Assembly (NCBI GenBank): GCA_021234155.1
Contig: JAJEKV010000021.1
Coordinates: 10,467,523 to 10,531,522, forward strand
Length of the DNA: 64,000 nt
Source of the DNA: Isoetes taiwanensis
Lineage: Eukaryota; Streptophyta; Lycopodiopsida; Isoetales; Isoetaceae
Direction of reading: 5' to 3'
Shown one piece after another: positions 10,100 through 20,002 of the stretch. Position 1 is the stretch's first letter. The number at the start of each line of letters is the position of its first letter. The notes beneath the pieces were generated by a model. That model had not been told where the DNA came from, ran no database searches, and was given only the letters and a program-made list of their open reading frames with translations. Both the position numbers and the translations under genes were made by a program.

Positions 10100-10819
10100 A
10101 TGGTATCTTGGAACTGTCTGGGCTTCCCTTGGCAGAAAGGGGAGAGTCTCAACTCCATTGCACCAGATATAAATCTCATTTTCCTCATGGAAACATGCGA
10201 ACATCACGCAGTGGCTGATCGCCAGAACCTCGGGCTATCTGCATTTCTCGGTGTTCAATGAGTGCACCGGCAAGCGAGGGCATGGCAGGTTTCCTGCTAC
10301 TATCGTGCAACCTTGGGGCACTCAGTCTCGCTGCACAAAACAGACAGGTACAATCGCTACTTGTGGGTGCGCGTGGAGCATGACAGTGGCAGCATTCTCT
10401 TCATAGCAGCATGCTACTTTCCACATGCCGAGAGCAACTTTTATAATACTCATTCGGATGTGGATAGATTGGAGCCCTATGTCGATCTATATGATGACAT
10501 ACAGCAGCACAAATAGTTGGGCAAGGTTATGTTGCTTGGCGACTTTAATGCATGCACAGGAGCCGAGCAGGTCCCAAAATTTGAGCCCCCGGCAGAGGAC
10601 GTCTTGCAGTTGAACCCCGTAGAGGTGGCTTGGTCAAGGATATCAGACGACAACCATATTTCGCACTATGGCAGGCAGTTGTTGTTGCTGGGTAGTATCT
10701 TTGACCTGGTTATATATAATGGGTTGGCACAATGGCCATCTTCCAGCTGCTGCACTTGTAGACAGGAGAACCAAGGGGGCGGCTCCAGTATGGTGGATTA
10801 TCTGCTGGTTGAGGAATAG
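10100..10819 (+). pseudogene. LINE-A apurinic-type endonuclease
   Basis: This begins MVSWNCLGFPW, the usual N-terminal W-N motif of APE-type LINE endonucleases. It continues with SILFIAACYFPHAES, then KVMLLGDFNACTGAEQ carrying the catalytic GDFN box, and ends near SMVDYLLVEE. In LINEs this domain nicks the target to prime reverse transcription. In-frame stops after about 50 residues (before VHRQARAW) and after DIQQHK interrupt the frame, and the SDH catalytic motif near the end is not seen. It is inactive as written. Confidence 0.75.
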
Positions 10820-10935
10820 GATATGCACCTGGTTACCCATTTTTCCATTGGCTCACACTCCAGAGGATATGCAGTCTCACCTAGATGCTCTGCATACATT
10901 ATGCCAGGCCACAGACATGAACGTCAAGATAATAT

Positions 10936-12089
10936 AATATTTGTAATGCTTTTGGCATTTATTTGCGAATATCATATTTTGATGATGTTAACGAGCAGTT
11001 TTGGAAATTCTAAAGCTGGGTCTTAATTTATTTTGATTTGTATTTTCCTCTATAGATCGAAGCATACATATGTGAAAGGTGGCCAGGGGGTTTTTGTTTT
11101 CTTTGTAGGGAAGGATTTAGTGCATGGAGGCTATCTAATGGCAAGTCTCCTGATCTTCAAGGTTTGCAAGCAGAATTGCTTAAATGGGGGGTCCGCTATT
11201 GCTTCCAATCATCACTACTCTTTTAAATCAAGCTATGGCATAAATATGGTTATGCAATGGGTCAAGTTATTTCTTTCGGGTTTTTCAAGTTAGTTTTGAT
11301 CTTTGTTTATCTTATGTGGTTTTACTTGTGTGCTTTGTTGCTGCAACATCTCTGTGATCCTGTGGTTATCTTCTGCAGTTTTGCTTATGTCCTTGGACGT
11401 TGCAGCATTTGGAGCGGGCCCTCCTTTATAGGTAAAATGTTAAAAAGAGCAGCAATGTCTAAGAAGTTTAAAGTGCCCTTTGAGGTCATGTCCCTATAGA
11501 TGACGTCTTCTCTTTAGAAACATGAAGATTAAGGGGGGAAATGATAAATGGTTGATGAGGAGTAGGGAAGTTGCCTTCCTGATGTGAACATAATTTTGAG
11601 TTACGTTGGTATAGATCTCCGGATTAAGATGTTTGAACTTAGTGGAATTCATGTGCAACGGACTGTTGCAGAGCAGTTGCTCTTGATAAAGGGTCTGAGA
11701 TGGACCATTTGCATTGCCAAGTCTTAAGGATGATTTTGAAGACACCTAGCTAGAGTCGTAAACTACTTTGTTATCAAGAAGTTATCTGGCTGAATTGTCT
11801 GTGCATTTATTTCAGAGCATCGCATGAAGACGGCATGGAGAATTAACTTTGAACCTAGGCCATGCTATGTCAAATGGCATACTTTGTATTATATTTGGCA
11901 TTCTGGCTAGGATATAGCATACGGAGTAGATCGGGAGGGCTAAGAAGAGATACTATGATGACGTATGTAGTCTTAGTGATCAGGATGAGAGGTTTGTAGG
12001 CATTGAGGAAGACGATTACAGGTCTGGCATGGTGGCAGAGTGCGGTCAACCAGAGTTCATCATATATAAATTATACCATGTCCACAGGA
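10936..12089. other. Spacer between LINE-A and CACTA-B
   Basis: AT-rich sequence with open frames up to about 86 codons and no motif I recognise. The last bases (GGA at 12087-12089) are the left target duplicate of CACTA-B. Confidence 0.4.
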
Positions 12090-12235
12090 CACAACAAGAG
12101 AATGGACATTTAGCGACGTGGGCTTGCGACGTCTGTGCGACGTGACGTCGCAAATAACGTCACCATGCGACGTCAAAGCGACGTTGCGACGCAGATTTGA
12201 AATAACGTCGCATGCGACGTGACGTCGCATGCGAC
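12090..12235. repeat. CACTA-B left TIR and subterminal repeats
   Basis: The terminus is followed by about 15 GCGACGTC-type words, including the palindromic GACGTCGCATGCGACG. It matches, inverted, the CG-rich edge of CACTA-A at 3600-3632. Confidence 0.9.
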
Positions 12236-12404
12236 GCTCTGTAATATTTTGAAACCGCGGGCGGCCGGCTTTTCCGGAACTTCTTTTTGCCCTACTTCTT
12301 CGAGGTTCTTGGGCGATCCGCGGCGCTAGTACCCTGATCTACCTGCAAGCAACTATTCTAAGGTTAGTATATCATGTTTTTTAGATTGAATAGGTTTTTT
12401 GGAT

Positions 12405-13190
12405 TGAATGGTGCATGCCCAACCTTCCTCTTTTTTTGGTTTCCTTTCCTTCCTCTTCTTCTTTGTTCTTGATTTTTTTTCTTCCCATTCTTCCATGCCT
12501 CGTTCATTCTTCCTCCTTCTTTCTTTCTCATGCTTCATTTCTTCCTCATTCTTCCTCATGCTTCATTTCTTCCTCCTTCTTCCATGCTTCATTCTTTCCT
12601 CATTCTTTCTTCCCATATTTCTTCTTTCCTCATTTCTTTCTCATTCTTTCTTCCTCATTCTTTCTCATTTCTTTCTTCCTCATGCTTTCTCATTCTTTAT
12701 TCCTCACTCTTTCTCATTCTTCCTCATTCTTTCTCATTTCTTGCTTTCTCATTTCTTTCTCATGCTTTCTCATTTCTTTCTCATTTCTTTCTCATGCTTT
12801 CTCATTTGTTTCTCATTTCCATTCTTTCTCATGCTTTCTCATTCCTCATTCTTTCCCCTCCCTTCCCTCATTTCTTTCTTCTCTTCCCTTCCTTATTCTT
12901 CATTTTTTTTTCATTTCTTATTCTTCATTCTTTTTAATTTCATTTCTTCATTCTTCATTTGTTTCTTATTCTTCACATTTCTTCCTCACTTTCCATTCGA
13001 TCCTTTTCTTTCCCTTCCCTTATTTCTTCCTTCCATTCTATTCCCTTCCCTTCTCTTATTTCCTCTTATTTTTCTTCATTCTTTCTTGTTTCTTCTCTTA
13101 TTTCTTCTCTATTCTATCCTTATTTCTTCTTCGATGTTTTTCTTCTTTGTTCTTATTCTTCTAATGCTTTGTTACTTCTGTTGCAGCTTT
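12405..13190. repeat. Pyrimidine tract, (TTCTTTCTCAT)-type low complexity
   Basis: About 790 bases of T and C in words such as TTTCTCATTTCTTTC. All three plus frames stay open (up to 279 codons) because the tract contains no stop trinucleotides, and translate to F, S, L and P only. It lies upstream of the transposon's genes, possibly in a leader intron. Confidence 0.9.
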
Positions 13191-13302
13191 CTATTACGAT
13201 TTGGACCCGACAGGATCTTGTACACGCGTCCTTATTTTGGTAAGTAGTTGATCGCACTTGCATTTTATTTTTATAGTTTTAAGTAGGTTAAAAAAATTGA
13301 TG

Positions 13303-13660
13303 GAGTGGCTTGTTCAAGGGCACGGCGGGCTCCACCTAGAGTGGGGAGGACCATGTACCCGGGTTCGAAGTCCACTTTCACTACAATCATAAATGTTTCC
13401 TAGGTTAATGAGTGGCTTGTTCAAGGGCACGGTCGGCTCCCACCTAGAGTGGAGAGGACCACGTAGCCGGGTTCAAGTCCACTTCAGTTCCACTTGTTAT
13501 TTTTAGGTTTAAAATAAAATTGTAGTGGCTTGTTCAAGGGCACGGTCGGCTCCACCTTGCGTGGAGAGGACTAGGTGTCCGGGTCCAAGTCCACTTTTCT
13601 TCTCATTCTTAGGTAGATGTGGCTACGGCAAGGACATGGTCGGCTCCACCGCGAGTGGGG
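13303..13660 (+). repeat. Tandem repeats with B-box-like motif (CACTA-B)
   Basis: Units start at about 13305, 13412 and 13525 with GTGGCTTGTTCAAGGGCACG, followed by CTCCACCTAGAGTGG and then GGGTTCAAGTCCAC; a weaker copy follows from 13619. Spacers differ in sequence while the 70-base cores are kept. CACTA-A carries three of them (2670-2975). Confidence 0.85.
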
Positions 13661-14683
13661 AGGACCGGTGTTGAACCTTAGTTCACGCGTTTATTGTCGA
13701 TTTTAGCTAGAGGTAGCTAGGGCTAGGTTAAGTTAACGATGAATCGGATGATTCCCTTCACACCGTGCTAGTTAAAAAAAAAAATAGGTTAGGCTAACTT
13801 AATGTAGTACTAATTCGCACTAAAAGCGTTGGTAAAAAAATAACTTAACTAATTAACTAAATTATTTCGAACATGTCTAGTTAAGTTAGTCAAAGGCATA
13901 AAAAATTATATGTACAATTAACTAAACTTAAAGTGACCTCTATAGTGCTAATTTCTAATTTAGTTAATTTTTAGTTAATTTTGCTAACTAATCCGAACAA
14001 GGTGCGAAGATAAGTTTAGGTAGTGTTTTTGGTTAAAAAGTTAACTAAATTTTGGGACTATCTGCTAACTAATTAACTAGTAATCTGAATGTAAATTGAC
14101 CGTGGGTCCGAATACCCTAATCTAACCTATTTAGTTTTTCTTGTTTCTTCTTTTTTTTTCTTGCTTTTTGGGGGGGCCGGATAAGGTATTAGTCGCCATA
14201 GGAAGTGTTATAAGTAATGATTATATGGTGCGCATACATGTTTGATATTGTCGTATTATGTTGCATTTACTTTGTGCATGCTTGGCTTTTGTATTCATTA
14301 TTTTGTTTTGTTTGTAGGCATAAAATGGCCTCGATGAAGGACGAGAGATGCTTAGTGAAATTAGGCGCATCCTCATCAATCACATATCTTAGGCAGACCG
14401 AGGCCGAACGACATATGCAAACCGATGATCAATTAACCGTTTTGTAGCATCAGTTGAGAAAGAATGTCGGTCTGAATTATGTGGGAGGTGGCCAGAGCAT
14501 GAGTCTGAGTTGGAAGATATGATGAGAAAGAACTTAAAGTCTTGGGTTTGCAATCCTGAGCCAGAATTGAGGATGCTACTTAAGTATAAAGTGCCACTTA
14601 TGAGCCCCTATCTTTGAGGCATACGTGGGGACGATGGGCTAATTCGTGGCGAAGTGCAAAGGTCCGACGCAAAGATCACAAGA
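13661..14683. other. AT-rich CACTA-B interior
   Basis: This stretch is dominated by TTAACTAA and TTAGTTAA words (13780-14130), which look like degenerate short repeats. A possible exon starts after TTTGTAG at 14318 (MASMKDERCLVKLGASSS), but it stops after about 40 codons and I do not recognise it. Confidence 0.4.
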
Positions 14684-15858
14684 TGGCCAGTAGCAGTCTC
14701 AATGATGAACATGTGAAGGAGTTAGATAGTCTTATCCATGGTGGGAGCTCTATTGGTGCAGGGGCTAGATTATCATTACATGCTCATGATAAATGTGCTG
14801 CATTTATTGACAGCATTCCTGTGGATGCTGTTGGAGTTGTAAAGTGCATTGGTAGTAAACAAGAGCCCGCGGATATACCAAATCCGGATCTTGGGAACCA
14901 CGTACTTTAATCAAGATGATTATTATAACGGCATTATGTGGAGAGGCCAAGATAGAGCTGCATCATGGTTGTTATCGACAAGTATATCCGTTTCAAGAGC
15001 CCAAGTCCAGCATTGGCCACACCCCTTGGACTTGCCCCTGAGGTCTTTTGTGGAGATGAGCCACAGGGACCAATGGTAGTCCTGCCATTCATGAATGGAG
15101 GAACCTTTGCAGAATTACTTGACCATCTTCCGAGCCAATTCTCTTCTTATAGGAGATGGTCAAATGCAATGCATAGTGCTCCAAGAAGGGCTGATATGAA
15201 GATAAGTGCGAGTGGAAAGCCAAAATGAGACTCGTGTATAAGTACGCCCCGTAAATAGCTCTCGCTCTTGCAGAAGGAGTCTATGCCATCCACGCTCCAG
15301 GTTGGACACACACAAAGCTCAATTGCAAAAGGGTCAAACTCCATTTTGATGACTTCGCTTACAAATGTGTGGGTGGCTATTGGTGATTGGGACCACGGCC
15401 CCTTTTTTTTTGCAAGGAGCTTAATGCCCAAATTGAAGAGCCGTTATACACTACAAGATGGAAGCGGTGCGATATCCTTGGTGGGAGAAGAGAGTTTTTA
15501 CATCATCATCAGATGACCAAGCATCATGGGGGCATGAGATATCTGACATATATTCCCTGGGCTACATTTACGAGATGCTCCTTGATTTTGTCCAGGCAAT
15601 GCGGCTTATGGGGTTGTGTGTTGAGATAAACCCAACCGACCGATACTCTAGCACATTGGACATCATCCAACATATGAAGGTCCAAATGATGATGGATAGA
15701 GAGCTGGTGCACATGGATCGCCCATCTATTGCTCGCGTCGTCGATGTGTTCAAAACAGCAGGGCTTTCTTCTGATATAGTTGTGAGAGAGAGACGACATA
15801 TGAAGTGTGGTGATCCACTTGAGATGGCTAAGCTACTGTTAAATGCTTGCAAGAAGTG
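14684..15858 (+). pseudogene. Protein-kinase-like fragment captured by CACTA-B
   Basis: Spread over several frames are blocks in kinase order. VVLPFMNGGTFAELLDHLP (near 15080-15135) resembles the hinge. ALALAEGVYAIHAPGWTHTK (near 15260-15310) resembles the stretch before the catalytic loop, though HRD is not kept. SWGHEISDIYSLGYIYEMLL (near 15530-15585) matches the conserved D of subdomain IX. EINPTDRYSSTLDIIQHM (near 15625-15680) matches the R of subdomain XI. Glycine loop, lysine and DFG are not visible. The frame is broken by stops and shifts, and the reading ends NACKK at 15858. This fits a host kinase-related gene picked up by the transposon and decayed. The family assignment is my inference from motif order. 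Confidence 0.5.
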
Positions 15859-16040
15859 ATTAATATAATTTTGTCTTCCTATTTGAGGCTTGTTGCAACC
15901 AATAAATGTTTTTTAGTCAAAATTACTAATGAAAAAAGTAATTTATTAATCAAAAAAATTATTATTATTAATGGTAAATAAATTATTAATCATAACTTGT
16001 AGATAAAGTGTCATTCCATAGACGTCAAACCCTAGGTTTT

Positions 16041-16240
16041 GTGTGCTACATCATCAAACCCTAGATTGTAAATGCCATGTGGCACAATCTAGGGTTTGAT
16101 GATGTGGCACACGCAAGCTAGGTTTGATGACATGGCACTTACTATGATGTGGCATAGGAAGTCGCGACGTGACACAACCTAGGGTTTGATGATGTGCCAC
16201 ATAGCGTAGGGTTTCATGATGTGGCACTAAAAATGCCAAT
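16041..16240. repeat. 28-bp-stem hairpin and related direct repeats
   Basis: The arms 16041-16068 and 16085-16112 are complementary at 27 of 28 positions around a 16-base loop. The right arm contains CTAGGGTTTGATGATGTGGC, and variants of this word recur at about 16118, 16178 and 16207. The hairpin lies between the kinase fragment and the TnpA-like gene. Confidence 0.9.
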
Positions 16241-16724
16241 GGGATAATTTAGGGTTGATTGTATGACATGATACATGGCACGATAATATGGCAACCTAGA
16301 GTTCGATATGCACCCCATACCTATATACGAGATACTTTTCTAATATAAATAAGAAGATAAGAATATAAATTTAGGTATTTATTCAAAGACACTTGTTCAA
16401 AGCTTTTTCTCGCTAATTCGTTATGTTCAAATTAATATATATAGTCATGGCGAGGCTCAATTCTTAGCGGTTTTCCTCATTGTGGCCCTCTTTTCGCTGA
16501 TGCAATATTCATGGCATTATCGTCTCCCCCTCGATCCCCGGTCAAGGCGGTCAAAGCTCGATAAGTGTAGGGGCTCATTAGTGGCACATTTGAACCATAA
16601 AAATACTATTTTTCATCTCTATGGTTTGTAAGTATCATTCTATTATTGCAACCAATATCATTCATGGTTATCAAATGTTTCTCTCACAATTTCTTTTGAT
16701 CTAGGTGTGCTCTTTTTCTCGGCG

Positions 16725-18830
16725 ATGAATAGAGGTAATCGCAATCGTAAATACGGAGGAGAATGAGCAAGGCGAAGGTAAGTATTTATATAGTTTTTAT
16801 TATACGCTTTACCCTCTAATTAGGTATGTGAGTTTATGCATGGAGTTTTAATTTGTTGTGTAGAGGAAAGGGACGAGTTTAGAGAAAATAGGAGGAGGAC
16901 TCCACGAGGTAGGGGCAATCATGCTGATGTTCCTCTAAGACGCCAACCTCCACCTATCACTATACCAGCAGGTTTGGGTATTAAGATAGCTTTTTATAAA
17001 AATAATAAATAAATGAATTGTTTTTTGCATGATATTTGTGCTTCTGCAGCTCCTCCGCCGCTCCCCGCCTTCCTCGCAAACATGTCTCCCGCCGAGAGAG
17101 ACCAAATTGCAGCATATTTTGCCTCTTTGACACCAACGCCAGTTAGGCAGCCTCCCGCTCCTATTCCCCAACGACATAGTGTTGATTATCGGCCTCCACG
17201 TTCTCGCGAGAATATTGAGAATGCTAGACGTAGTATGGACTCCCGTTCTAGGCAAGAGACGGGAACAGATTTTTCTAATGCAAGGAACTTGGAGGAAGAT
17301 TTCAACAGGTAAATATATATCCACTACGTACCAAACATTTCTTTGGTTGCAGCATGTTAAAGATGCTCATTCTCTCATTACTTCCCAGGTCAAGAAGTAG
17401 TGGAGCAACAGACTCACAACGTTCAAGATCGCGACGATCATCACAGGGTTCGGGATCCGAAGAACATGGTCGCTCGCCTGACTTGGAGAGGGAAGGATCC
17501 CGACGACGTCCACGTGTCACTGAAGAAGAGCGTCCATTTCGCTTTGTTTTAGACACGTAAGTCTGCGGGTGATTTGGCCCCGAATATACCCGACTATCAT
17601 ATTAATAATAATTTTTTGATGTAAGTTATGTGAACATATTATTTAAGATATCAACCTTAAATATTAGTACTTTGTCATCTAAATTTGTTGTTTTGTTCAT
17701 TCTCTTCACTTAGAATACATTGTAAAGTGCTCAAAAGGTTCTTAATCGGGACGGGATATGTATATTGACGGTAGACATAAACACGCTTTTATATACCCAC
17801 CATTTATGCTTCAGGGACGATCTTCCTAAGAAGGATGATGAGGGAAGTGTCTTTTATACTACACTGAGGGACGCGGTCACAAATAATATCTCTCGTTTAT
17901 GGCCTCCCCGCGGTATAGGGGAGTGGCCTGGTGCTTATGACCAACGCGAAATAGAGAGCGTCAAAAATAAAATGAAACAGAGTTTCCCGAGGAGATAGAA
18001 AAAGCAAAGGCGTTTAGCGGAAGAAGCTCACCGATGATGGGCGAGCTTATACGAAAAAGGAGGTACATGACCTAGTCATAGTCTTGTTTTTATTATTTTG
18101 ATATTGCGTTGATCTATCGATGTATGTCAAAGGCACAATGTGGTCAAGGAACTGAAGCAGACTTGCGAAAAAGAAGGAGGCGATTGGTCAAAAGTCCCTA
18201 AACCACTTAATCTCCACAAGGAAGATATCAAGGTATTTCTTATTTTTTTTGTCATTCGTTCACTTTAACTTGTGATAATGTTGTGTGCCTTGCAATCAGA
18301 TTGCATTCGAGCGTGCAAAGGATCCGAAAAAAACATAGAGCTCGGACCGACAAAGCAACTAAAAGTGAGTAAAGCCGCCTCATTTGGACTCGTGATCGAA
18401 AAGGGTTTCTCTATAGATTCGTAAGAGCTATATTAGTTCACATTAATTTTAATAAGAACTTTAAATGTCACTAGCTAATACTCGTTATATTGTCATAGGA
18501 ACATCTATACGGGTTTAGACCTGACAAGCAGCAGGTACAAGTAGCCACGGAACGTGGAGCTGTTTATCTGTATCAACGGTTATCTGAGGGAACTCTCCCC
18601 GCCGGCGGGAATGCGGGGTGCGTTGTAGAAAATTATTATAATTCTATGAACTACATTAACGCCATATTCTTTTGGTTTTATAGGAAGCGTTGGCGGATAT
18701 GAATGAAGGTCTAGAGCATGACATGGGGGCTTGGGGTGAGGGATGCGCAAAGCGTCATTTGGAGAGCCATCCAATCGCAATAGCCGTCGCGGGACGGTTT
18801 GAGGCGTACTCTAACTACGTACTCGGATGA
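16725..18830 (+). pseudogene. TnpA-like gene of CACTA-B (plant Ptta/En/Spm type)
   Basis: Consecutive exons can be joined in frame at GT-AG sites: about 16864-16971, 17050-17308, 17389-17556 and 17815 onward. They give an arginine/serine-rich N-terminal half (SPAERDQIAAYFASL; RSRSRRSSQGSGSEEHGRS), then DAVTNNISRLWPPRGIGEWP and a lysine-rich helix. Further blocks are GGDWSKVPKPLNL (18178), IAFERAKDPKK (18300), YGFRPDKQQVQVATERGAV (18510) and a last exon 18684-18830 ending SNYVLG. This order resembles plant En/Spm TnpA-type proteins, which bind subterminal repeats. In-frame TAG and TGA codons near 17996-18035 disable it. CACTA-A keeps the GGDW block. Confidence 0.65.
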
Positions 18831-18884
18831 CTACTCCTTGAATCGAGAGAGAGTAGCTCTAGGCTAAGAGGGTGGATACTCCTC

Positions 18885-19076
18885 TTACTTGAGTCTTTTG
18901 TGATTATTTAAAAATATAAATACAATTCACTTTTGTGATTATTTAAAAATATAAATATAAAAAATAATTTTGTGACTATTTAAAAATATGAATATAAAAC
19001 ACTTTTGTGATTATTTAAAAATATTTTTATATTTATATTTTTTATATAAATATTTTTTATTTTTTTTTTTTTTTTC
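18885..19076. repeat. AT-rich repeat before the CACTA-B 3' end
   Basis: Three or four copies of CTTTTGTGATTATTTAAAAA with ATATAAATA spacers are followed by a T run ending at 19076. The A-rich tract of CACTA-A is the counterpart of the T run. Confidence 0.8.
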
Positions 19077-19079
19077 CCC

Positions 19080-19595
19080 TACACGCCGCGATGCGGCGTA
19101 TCCCGTGGCTTTTTTTTGCCACGCGTGGCTTTTCTATACGCCGGATTTTGAATTTTCCCGTGTATATTCCCGTGTCACGTCGCATCGCGGCGCCTACCGT
19201 GGCTTTTACGCGTGTATATTCCGCGTGTATATGCCGCGTGTATATTCCGCGGTAATGCGATTTCCCGCGTGTCACGTCGCATGCGACGTATACATGTGGC
19301 TTTTACGGCACGCGTGGATTTTGGTGATGTTCCACGTGTATATTCCACGTGTATATTCCACGTGTATATTTCACGTGTCACGTGCCATGCGACGTCTGCG
19401 CTGCGATGCGGTCAATCGCGTCTGCTAGCGGCGTCTATGCGGCGCCGCCGGCGTCGCATCGCGGCGCCGACGTCGCGATGCGGCGGTATGTCTAACGACG
19501 TTCTTGCTGACGTCGGCGGCGACGTCGGGGCGTCGTAGCACGTCGTCTTGCAGACGTCGCTATTGGCGTCGCTAAATGACCCTTTTCTTGTTGTG
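19080..19595. repeat. CACTA-B right subterminal repeats and TIR
   Basis: This holds many CGCATGCGACG, GTGTATATTCC and GCGTCGC words in both directions, ending in the inverted terminus at 19567-19595. TTCCACGTGTATA recurs as a short tandem at 19330-19375. The open frames here, on both strands, come from the repeats. Confidence 0.9.
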
Positions 19596-19598
19596 GGA

Positions 19599-19959
19599 TG
19601 AACTGATATTTTGTTTGCTTTTTGCAAGTGTTTCATATTGCCATACTATCCATACGCTTCTTAACATCTTCGAGATTGACAGTCTCAAAGATAGAATCAA
19701 ATTCCATTTATGTTTCTTCCCTAGACATGTGAACCTTCAAAAACACGACACATCTTTTCGCAGATCTTCAAGAATATGGTAAAGGACTACGATTTCCAAC
19801 CATAGCAAGAAACAAGCTCAAGCATAGCAAGAAATAGAGCTCACACACACTTGCCAAAACACTTGAAAGGCAGCTGAAAATGGGGCAAATTCATCAAAAA
19901 GGACATCAATCGGTAGCTAAAGCTAAGTTCCTCTACAGAAGCAAATTGCAAGGCAAGTG
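19599..19959. other. Spacer / possible LINE-B 5' part
   Basis: No gene is visible. The last 150 bases may already be LINE-B, since the reading becomes LINE-like from about 19960. Confidence 0.35.
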
Positions 19960-20002
19960 GCATAGCAGCGCCTCAAAAAAAGATACTACCTTGCCACGGT
20001 GA

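Larger units (their letters stand above)
8370..10935 (+). mobile_element. LINE-A: non-LTR retrotransposon, internally deleted
   Basis: The element begins with a C-rich leader, then a coiled-coil ORF1 region (8576-9553), a proline/serine-rich stretch and an endonuclease (10100-10819). It jumps at about 10850 to a piece matching the segment just after the RT catalytic box of LINE-B (LAHTPEDMQSHLDAL against SAYTPEDMQRHLDAL), then stops near 10935. The RT domain is therefore deleted. It belongs to the same family as LINE-B and LINE-D. No target duplication was found. Confidence 0.75.
12090..19595 (+). mobile_element. CACTA-B: complete CACTA (En/Spm) element with captured sequence
   Basis: The left end reads CACAACAAGAGAATGGACAT and the right end, inverted, CACAACAAGAAAAGGGTCAT; both continue TTAGCGACG. 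A 3-bp target duplicate GGA flanks it (12087-12089 and 19596-19598), as expected for the superfamily. Order inside: subterminal repeats, pyrimidine tract, tandem repeats, a kinase-like fragment (14684-15858), a hairpin array, a TnpA-like gene (16725-18830), an AT-rich stretch and the 3' subterminal repeats. I find no TnpD (Transposase_21) protein, so the element was probably mobilised by a relative. At 7.5 kb it is a good candidate for a gene-capturing CACTA. Confidence 0.9.

Noticed and set aside
12408-13247. 279-codon open frame rich in F, S and L
   Set aside because: It lies in a pyrimidine tract where all three plus frames are open; only low-complexity protein results.
13303-13660. Tandem tRNA genes
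   Set aside because: B-box-like words are present, but the T stem pairs at only two positions and there is no cloverleaf.
19057-19538. Proteins encoded on both strands near the CACTA-B 3' end
   Set aside because: The frames follow the CG-rich subterminal repeats and have no domain.
1640-19595. One giant CACTA from 1640 to 19595
   Set aside because: Although both ends match, the target duplicates differ (CTA against GGA), and a second left end with GGA lies at 12090.
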